A DNA stretch of 10,656 nucleotides from Candidatus Sulfopaludibacter sp. SbA3 (lineage in GTDB: Bacteria; Acidobacteriota; Terriglobia; 20CM-2-55-15), in NCBI GenBank assembly GCA_945861845.1, contig CAMAWS010000067.1:1-10656 (forward strand). Direction: 5' to 3'. Position 1 is the stretch's first letter. Every line of letters begins with the position of its first letter. The position numbers were made by a program, and so were the translations under genes. Under the pieces are notes generated by a model. That model saw nothing but the letters and a program-made list of their open reading frames with translations, was not told the DNA's origin and made no database searches. Below, piece by piece: positions 5,781 to 10,656 of this stretch.

Positions 5781-7991
5781 TCAACCCTTCGCGCGACCCG
5801 CGCCATCATCAGACTTGCGGGATGCGATCACCAGGCGGATCTGCTCGTACGGCACCCTGCCTCCAAGCCGATCGAAAATTGGTTTGAGGTAAGCCACACC
5901 CAGGTCTTTCACCGCGCCGGCAACGGTTTCACGTGTTTCCCGACTAACCCATGGATCCAATCGTTGGGACGGATGTGCTTCGATGAACAGCGCAAGGTAA
6001 CCCCACACCGTACTCGGCGCTTTTCCGGTAATCTCGGCGACCTTTTCAATCGGAGCGCCTTTGGCGAACATCTGAAAGGCGGCCGCCTTCGCGTCGTTCT
6101 TCCTCGACGAACGCTGCCGCTTCGGGCGGCCGCCTGCCGACATATCCAGTTCGATGCCGTTGGCGCGAGAGTACTCTGCGATGCATTCAAGGAAGAGCGG
6201 TCCAAGATCGTTCACCTTGCGCTCGCCGACGCCGCGCACGTTGAGCAGCGCCGTTGCAGTTCCGGGCCGGATGCGAGCCATATCGCGGAGTGTGGCGTCG
6301 CTGAACACCACATACGCAGGCACCCCTCGCTCGTCCGCAACTTCGCGGCGCAATGTTCGAAGACGGTCGAACAATCCGCGATCGACGCCTTCCCATGACT
6401 GTTCATCAAAGCGAGTCTTGAGGACCTTTGTTTTTGGCTGTACCAGCTTCACCGTGCGCTGGCCACGCAGCACCGCCCACGACTGGTCGTTGAGCTGGAA
6501 GACCGGGCGCTCATCGGCGGTGCGATCGAGAAGACCCTCATCAAGGAGCTGATAGAGCATGTTGGTGAGGCCTTTGCGTTCCGTGCCCTTCATCAACCCG
6601 TACGTCGACAACTGGTCATGGCCCCAACGGCGCATTCGTTCGGTGTTGGCGCCCACCAGGACATCCACCACGTGCTCGGCGCCGAAACGCTCTCCCGTGC
6701 GAGCAACACACGAAAGGATCATCTGTGCGGTCACGGTCGCGTCCGCAAGGTTTTCAACTTCGTTAAGACAAACGTCGCAGGCCTCGCAGTTGGACTTCGA
6801 GTAGCCCTGGCCAAAATATTCGGACAGCTTGCGGTGCCTGCAATGAAGGCCAGTGCAGAAACGCCGCACCTGTTCGAGCAGCTTCCGGGATGCGGTAACG
6901 ATAGACGCAGCGGCGCCGGCTTCGGATGCGCTCTTTTCGATCAGTGACTCCCAGCGGATGACGTCGGCGGCCGAGTAGAGCAGGACGCATTCCGCCTCCA
7001 GGCCGTCGCGGCCTGCCCGGCCGGTCTCCTGCTGGTAGTGCTCGATCGATTTCGGCATGGCGGCGTGGATGACCGAGCGTACATCGCTGCGGTCAATGCC
7101 CATTCCGAACGCCACTGTCGCCGCGACAACGTCGATTTCCTCCGCTGCAAACGCATCCTGTGTCCTGCGGCGCTCGCCCGCTTCCATGCCGGCGTGGTAG
7201 AAAGCGGCTCGCATTCCGTTTCCCTGGAGCGCCTCTGCCATCCCCTCCGTGTCTTTGCGGCTGAGGCAGTACACGATGGACGCGTCCCCCGGATGGCGCT
7301 GCAGGACCTGCAGGACCTGGGCATGAGCATCCACGCGGGGAACGACACGATAAACCAGGTTCGGCCGATCGAACGTTCCGATCAGCACGGCCGGATCCTT
7401 CAATCCAAGTTGTTCGAGAATGTCGGCGCGCACACGCTCAGTCGCTGTTGCCGTGTATGCGTGCACGCTTGCCCGGGGGAAGCGGGTCTTCAGTTCCGCA
7501 AGCTGGCGGTACTCCGGCCGGAAATCATGGCCCCACTGGCTGATGCAGTGGGCTTCGTCAATTGCAAAGGCGGGAGCCGGCAGCCCTTCAATGAGCTGAA
7601 GAAACCATGGTGTGAGAAGGCGTTCCGGCGCCACAAATACCAGGCGAAAGCGTCCGGCGGCAATTCCCGCTTCGGTTGCGCGGACCGCATCGAGGGGCAT
7701 ACCGCTGTAGAGCGCGCCCGCCGGATAGCCGCACTCGCGCAGTCCATCGACCTGGTCTTTCATGAGCGCAATAAGCGGCGAGACCACAATATCGGTGCGC
7801 TGCGCCAGCTCCGCGGGAACCTGGTAGCAAAGCGATTTCCCGCCGCCGGTCGGCATGACCACGAGCGAATCGCGCCGCTCCAGGCCGGCCCGGATTGCCT
7901 GCTCCTGCAGCGGGCGTAACTCGGAGAACCCCCAGTACCGCCGCACCGTCGCAAGAATTTCATCCGTGGACCAGTTTTTTGATTGGATCAT
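5781..7991 (-). CDS. recQ: ATP-dependent DNA helicase RecQ
   Basis: The 736-residue product is a 3'-5' DNA helicase for recombination and replication-fork repair. Helicase motifs are clear: the Q-motif-like FSELRPLQ (22-29), Walker A MPTGGGKS (46-53), DEAH in FAIDEAHCISQWGHDFRPEY (142-161), the TATAT motif (180-184), FDRPN (207-211), and motif VI QETGRAGRDG (321-330). The RecQ zinc-binding site follows (C384, C402, C405, C408), then an RQC winged-helix region (about 415-515) and an HRDC domain (about 540-610). After a basic linker (GGRPKRQRSSRKNDAKA), residues about 635-725 form a helix-turn-helix module (GAPIEKVAEITGKAPSTVWGYL) as in the HTH_40 RecQ subfamily. ATG 7991 was preferred over an opening at 8042 because family homology begins just after it, and a GAGAAG Shine-Dalgarno lies 4 nt before. 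The gene diverges from higBA. Confidence 0.96.
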   Translation of the reverse strand: MIQSKNWSTDEILATVRRYWGFSELRPLQEQAIRAGLERRDSLVVMPTGGGKSLCYQVPAELAQRTDIVVSPLIALMKDQVDGLRECGYPAGALYSGMPLDAVRATEAGIAAGRFRLVFVAPERLLTPWFLQLIEGLPAPAFAIDEAHCISQWGHDFRPEYRQLAELKTRFPRASVHAYTATATERVRADILEQLGLKDPAVLIGTFDRPNLVYRVVPRVDAHAQVLQVLQRHPGDASIVYCLSRKDTEGMAEALQGNGMRAAFYHAGMEAGERRRTQDAFAAEEIDVVAATVAFGMGIDRSDVRSVIHAAMPKSIEHYQQETGRAGRDGLEAECVLLYSAADVIRWESLIEKSASEAGAAASIVTASRKLLEQVRRFCTGLHCRHRKLSEYFGQGYSKSNCEACDVCLNEVENLADATVTAQMILSCVARTGERFGAEHVVDVLVGANTERMRRWGHDQLSTYGLMKGTERKGLTNMLYQLLDEGLLDRTADERPVFQLNDQSWAVLRGQRTVKLVQPKTKVLKTRFDEQSWEGVDRGLFDRLRTLRREVADERGVPAYVVFSDATLRDMARIRPGTATALLNVRGVGERKVNDLGPLFLECIAEYSRANGIELDMSAGGRPKRQRSSRKNDAKAAAFQMFAKGAPIEKVAEITGKAPSTVWGYLALFIEAHPSQRLDPWVSRETRETVAGAVKDLGVAYLKPIFDRLGGRVPYEQIRLVIASRKSDDGAGRAKG

Positions 7992-8074
7992 GCTCTTCTC
8001 ACCGCTCTCACCGCTGGAACAATCAAGGCATGGAGACGGCAATGAGTCAATCAGCTATCTCTTCTTCCCGCGGC

Positions 8075-8104
8075 TTGCCCGATAGTAACGCTGGGCGTTA
8101 TTAT
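8075..8104 (+). promoter_or_regulatory. Putative higBA promoter
   Basis: TTGCCC (8075-8080) and TATTAT (8099-8104) are separated by 18 nt and resemble sigma-70 boxes (about 4/6 and 5/6 by eye). Transcription would start around 8111, at or next to the higB GTG, so the message could be leaderless; consistent with this, no Shine-Dalgarno precedes the GTG. The -10 box falls inside the right arm of the inverted repeat at 8082-8104. Confidence 0.35.
8082..8104 (+). promoter_or_regulatory. Inverted repeat, candidate HigA operator
   Basis: ATAGTAACGC-TGG-GCGTTATTAT has 10-nt arms with 9 of 10 complementary positions and a 3-nt centre. It ends 6 nt before the GTG of higB and overlaps the candidate -10 box. 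Family knowledge: HigA antitoxins repress their own promoter by binding such palindromes. The match to this specific HigA is inference. Confidence 0.5.
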
Positions 8105-8110
8105 AGCTCG

Positions 8111-8392
8111 GTGATCCGAATTATTGCGGACCGGGACACCGCGCGAGTCTGGCAGCGATTAATGGTCCGGCGCTGGTCGCCAGCCCTGCAGCGCGCGGCG
8201 TATCGGAAGTTGCTGATGCTGGATGCGGCGGTAAGCCTTAGCGATCTGAGGGCTTCTCCCGGAAATCATCTCGAGAAACTCGCAGGCGACCGGGCTGGCT
8301 GCCAGAGTATCCGCATTAACGATCAATGGAGAGTCTGCTTTCAATGGAAGGACGGAGATGCGTTCAAAGTCGAAATCGTTGACTATCACTAA
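8111..8392 (+). CDS. higB: HigB-like toxin (RelE/ParE superfamily, type II toxin-antitoxin)
   Basis: From GTG 8111 the product has 93 residues, the usual HigB length. Family knowledge: HigB is a ribosome-dependent mRNA interferase neutralised by HigA. Typical motifs are IADRDTARVWQR (5-16), RAAYRKLLMLDAAVSLSDLR (28-47), PGNHLEKLAGDRAG (50-63), SIRINDQWRVCFQW (66-79) and the C-terminal VEIVDYH. The frame is open further upstream (an ATG at 8030 is possible), but those residues do not match the family and would cross the palindrome. No Shine-Dalgarno precedes the GTG. Its stop is 13 nt before the chosen higA start. Toxin-first order is characteristic of higBA. Confidence 0.9.
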   Translation: MIRIIADRDTARVWQRLMVRRWSPALQRAAYRKLLMLDAAVSLSDLRASPGNHLEKLAGDRAGCQSIRINDQWRVCFQWKDGDAFKVEIVDYH

Positions 8393-8405
8393 GCGCGGAT
8401 CCGGC

Positions 8406-8702
8406 GTGAAGCGAATGCCGCCGATTCATCCGGGAGAAATCCTGTCAGAGGAATTTCTCAAACCGCTAAATCTGTCTCAGTATCGCTTGGCGAAGGGCCT
8501 AAGCGTCCCCGGCAGGCGCATAAACGAAATCGTTTTGGGAAAGCGTTCCATTAGCGCCGACACGGCTTTGCGCCTCGCGCGCTTCTTTAGCACTTCCGAA
8601 CGGTTCTGGCTGAGCCTTCAAACGACTTACGACCTCGAGGTCGAGAAGGACCGCCTGCAGGGCCGACTGCTCCAAGAAGTCGAAATCCTGAAATCAGCAT
8701 GA
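8406..8702 (+). CDS. higA: HigA-like antitoxin (XRE-type helix-turn-helix)
   Basis: From GTG 8406 the product is 98 residues, starting MKRMPPIHPGEILSEEFL, the standard HigA N-terminus. An XRE helix-turn-helix covers about 23-62 (LSQYRLAKGLSVPGRRINEIVLGKRSISADTALRLARFF). It is followed by the family tail SERFWLSLQTTYDLEVEKD and a short helical end. Family knowledge: it binds and neutralises HigB and represses the higBA promoter. Alternative starts are ATG 8358, which would overlap higB by 35 nt and add 16 non-family residues, and ATG 8415. Nothing suggests damage; both genes of the pair look intact. Confidence 0.9.
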   Translation: MKRMPPIHPGEILSEEFLKPLNLSQYRLAKGLSVPGRRINEIVLGKRSISADTALRLARFFSTSERFWLSLQTTYDLEVEKDRLQGRLLQEVEILKSA

Positions 8703-8828
8703 CAACCGATAGCATCAGTACCAGCGGGATCGCACTCCACGAGAATCTATGCAGTTGAAAAGCAAGGGCTCGGGTCACCTGCCATCGGGCTGGCACGACG
8801 GCGCGGGCAACCTCTCTCGTCCAATCTG
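8703..8828. other. Intergenic gap between higA and the DUF4159 gene (convergent)
   Basis: These 126 nt lie between two converging genes. I see no strong hairpin with a T-tract and no plausible small gene. An antisense reading of this stretch is hydrophobic (VLMLSVVMLIS), but the frame overlaps both flanking genes and has no family match I recognise. Confidence 0.4.
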
Positions 8829-9698
8829 TTAGTGGCTTAACGCGTAGATCATGAAATTGAGGCCAATCCGGTAGGCTTGACCGGAGTACTTTTCGGGATA
8901 GCAGGAAAGGTCCATATATTCCCACGCATCTCCCAGGTCCGAGTTATACGTCACGGCAACCAAGACGCGATCCGAATCGTCGACTATGCCGTAAACCCTC
9001 GGTTCCTTATCGTCGGGTTGCTGCCACGTGGGCCCGCCATTGCAGGCATCGCCCTCGCCGGGAATCTGCATCATGGTGTCGATATCAAAAAACGTGTGAA
9101 AGATCTCGTGTGTTAACGGAAGGACCTGGAGCGGCCGATCCGGAAAGACTTTCTTCATCTGGGCTTCAAAGTTCGCCTTCTGCCGGAGTCCCCAGAAGTC
9201 GTCCACGTGCAGAAAGCCGCCGCGCAGCAGGTATTCCCGAAGACGGGCAGCTTCCCTGTCGTTGATCGACATGCCTCCCGGCTCGACGATGTACACGTAA
9301 GGAAACTTGAACAGGTCTTCGTCCATGATCGCGATGACGTTCGGATTTGGATCGACGCGCATACCCGTCAGCCGATGAATGCCACCCATGAACTTGCAGT
9401 CCGCGCCCGGGTAATCTGTGCCCCACCCCCGGCCCTGGCGCGGAAAGAAATTCTTTCCGCCGAATTCAGGACACGTGTATGGAGCCGGCTTGGGCATCGT
9501 AAAACTGAAACCGCCGAAACCGCGCCGGCCATTTTCCGTGTACATCAGGCGCGTGAAATAGAACTCGGGCGGGTCGGAGGGCGATTTGGCGAACTGTGCA
9601 GCCGCCAGCGACACGAAGGAAGCCACAGCAACGAAGCAAAGCAGGGACAAGAGAGCGGTCCTGTTTCTTGTCTTCATAGGTGTTTGACGCGGAGTCAT
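8829..9698 (-). CDS. Secreted DUF4159 domain protein
   Basis: From ATG 9698 the product has 289 residues. A signal peptide is clear: a basic stretch (MKTRNR, 8-13), a hydrophobic core (ALLSLLCFVAVASFVSLA) and an AAAQ cleavage region near 32-35. The mature part is one DUF4159 domain, with FYFTRLMYTENGRRG (46-60), YPGADCKF, YVYIVEPGGMSI (134-145), LLRGGFLHVDDFWG (157-170), LTHEIFHTFFDI (195-206), TYNSDLGDAWEY (250-261) and YRIGLNFMIYAL. The family's fold is thought to resemble amidotransferase/ThuA-like proteins; its role is unknown. ATG 9698 was chosen because it overlaps the stop of the GT2 gene as ATGA, implying coupling; ATG 9677 (MKTRNRT) is a reasonable alternative and leaves the signal peptide intact. 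Neither has a good Shine-Dalgarno. The domain call is firm; function and start are less so. Confidence 0.88.
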   Translation of the reverse strand: MTPRQTPMKTRNRTALLSLLCFVAVASFVSLAAAQFAKSPSDPPEFYFTRLMYTENGRRGFGGFSFTMPKPAPYTCPEFGGKNFFPRQGRGWGTDYPGADCKFMGGIHRLTGMRVDPNPNVIAIMDEDLFKFPYVYIVEPGGMSINDREAARLREYLLRGGFLHVDDFWGLRQKANFEAQMKKVFPDRPLQVLPLTHEIFHTFFDIDTMMQIPGEGDACNGGPTWQQPDDKEPRVYGIVDDSDRVLVAVTYNSDLGDAWEYMDLSCYPEKYSGQAYRIGLNFMIYALSH

Positions 9699-10645
9699 TC
9701 TACATGACAGAACCACGATTCCAACTTCCGGAGATCGATTCGCACACGTGCCTGAATCGACCTTCGCTTCCGCCAGAGCCGGAAGAAGTGGCGCACGACA
9801 TACGTCAACGCGGGGATGGAAGACCATTCCCGGAGAAGCACGTAGCCGATGACCGCTGCATCGCGCCGCGTGATGAGCCAGAAGTCGCGGCGATAGAGAT
9901 TACCGGTCATGTTGTTAATGCGCAGGAGGAACCGGTTCTTCACGGAGTGGTAGTTGATCACTTTTGGAAGGACCGAACGGCGCTCCGGAGTGACACGGCG
10001 GCGATGCTGCGCAACGGCGGCGGGAACATAGATCGAGGTCCATCCGAACAATCGGCAGCGCCACGCAAGATCCGCATCCTCGCGATAGGCAAAGAAATCC
10101 TCATCGAAATACTGGCCGTTAATAACCGCATCATCGAGAGCCTTGCGGCGATAGAGCGCAGCGGCGCCACTGGGTCCGAAGATTTCGCCTGGCTGGTCGT
10201 ATTGTCCGCGGTCCGCTTCGCCGGCCCCGCGATCCAGATGGCGCTGGCTCGGCAGCATGATGATGCCTGTGGAATCAATCGTCTGGTCGTCCATGCGAAG
10301 AAGCTTGCCGCTGGCTGAAGCGGCATTGGGCCGGGCATCGAGGGCGCGAACCAGTTGTTCAATGAAGGTTGGGCGAAGAACCGTGTCCGGGTTCAGGAAG
10401 AGAACGTACTCGGAAGGGAAGCTTCGCACCAGTTCGTTGTGGGCCCTGCAGAAGCCGGTGTTCACAGTCGAGCGAATGAGGTCGGCGTCAAAGGGCTGGA
10501 CCCGCGACAGCGTGTCGTCTTCGGAAGCATTGTCGAAGATGTGAATCCGAAAATTCTTGAACGTCTGGTGTTCGAGACTGCTGAGACAATCCGCAATGTC
10601 GGATTCACTGTTGAAGGTCACGATGTTGACGGACAGCTTCACCAT
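9695..10645 (-). CDS. GT2 glycosyltransferase (rhamnosyltransferase/WbbL-like)
   Basis: This 316-residue GT-A fold enzyme probably adds a sugar, plausibly rhamnose, to a lipid-linked or surface glycan at the inner membrane. Motifs in order are SVNIVTFNSE (5-14), HIFDNASEDDT (35-45), the conserved STVNTGFCRAHNELV (59-73), LFLNPDTVL with the DXD-equivalent Asp87 (82-90), FGPSGAAALYRRKAL (156-170) and DEDFFAYREDADLAWR (181-196), which holds the acceptor/catalytic acidic pair. The C-terminus, about 255-300, is rich in Arg/Lys and hydrophobic residues, suggesting membrane contact. ATG 10645 gives the normal family N-terminus. The frame remains open to the window edge, so a few extra residues are possible. 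The stop overlaps the DUF4159 start. Donor specificity cannot be read from sequence. Confidence 0.92.
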   Translation of the reverse strand: MVKLSVNIVTFNSESDIADCLSSLEHQTFKNFRIHIFDNASEDDTLSRVQPFDADLIRSTVNTGFCRAHNELVRSFPSEYVLFLNPDTVLRPTFIEQLVRALDARPNAASASGKLLRMDDQTIDSTGIIMLPSQRHLDRGAGEADRGQYDQPGEIFGPSGAAALYRRKALDDAVINGQYFDEDFFAYREDADLAWRCRLFGWTSIYVPAAVAQHRRRVTPERRSVLPKVINYHSVKNRFLLRINNMTGNLYRRDFWLITRRDAAVIGYVLLREWSSIPALTYVVRHFFRLWRKRRSIQARVRIDLRKLESWFCHVE

Positions 10646-10656
10646 TGAAATGTCTA

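Noticed and set aside
7038-7919. Long + strand open frame opposite recQ (293 codons)
   Set aside because: It is antisense to the helicase core, has no family motifs and no ribosome-binding site; it is explained by codon bias of recQ.
8587-8925. - strand frame across the higA end, the gap and the DUF4159 3' end, with a hydrophobic stretch
   Set aside because: It overlaps two solid genes and matches nothing I recognise. The hydrophobic segment could be a remnant of an older gene, but I cannot support that.
9680-10318. + strand open frame opposite the GT2 gene (212 codons)
   Set aside because: The opposite strand has clear GT2 motifs throughout; this translation is low-complexity and unrecognisable.

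Overview
The window reads as ordinary, densely packed, moderately GC-rich chromosome of a Gram-negative bacterium. LPS-type heptose genes, a DUF4159 secreted protein and several signal-peptide proteins of unknown role together suggest an Acidobacteriota-like organism (Bryobacterales/Solibacter-like). That placement is an inference from gene content, not a measured taxonomic assignment. No rRNA, tRNA, CRISPR array, insertion sequence or phage gene was seen.

Left part, + strand (45-3171): four genes with overlapping ends form one apparent operon. They are a small Trm112/YcaR-like zinc-ribbon protein, a GT9 heptosyltransferase, a stand-alone heptose-7-phosphate kinase (HldA/RfaE1) and a GT4 glycosyltransferase. 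The kinase makes a precursor of ADP-heptose, and the GT9 and GT4 enzymes probably add sugars to the LPS inner/outer core or a related cell-surface glycan. The last gene runs tail-to-tail into the next block and overlaps it by 28 bp.

Middle, - strand (5549 down to 3144): three envelope proteins of unknown function lie in a row. First is a secreted beta-rich protein with an Ig/IPT-like half, then a single-pass membrane protein, then a long coiled-coil protein whose C-terminus looks like an OmpA-like domain that has lost its peptidoglycan-binding core. Upstream lies a 231-bp intergenic stretch holding two diverged 44-nt palindromic repeat units, head-to-head, followed by another hairpin right after recQ.

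Next, recQ on the - strand (7991 down to 5781) encodes a full-length RecQ helicase with RQC, HRDC and an extra C-terminal helix-turn-helix module. Diverging from it on the + strand is a HigB-HigA toxin-antitoxin pair (8111-8702). A near-perfect inverted repeat overlaps its probable promoter just before the GTG start of higB.

Right edge, - strand (10645 down to 8829): a GT2 (rhamnosyltransferase-like) glycosyltransferase is followed, with a 4-nt ATGA overlap, by a secreted DUF4159 protein. The GT2 gene may continue a glycan cluster beyond the window. The most worthwhile leads are the envelope trio with the decayed OmpA domain, the paired repeat with compensatory stem changes, and the higBA control region. 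I do not see convincing evidence for a wholly new system.
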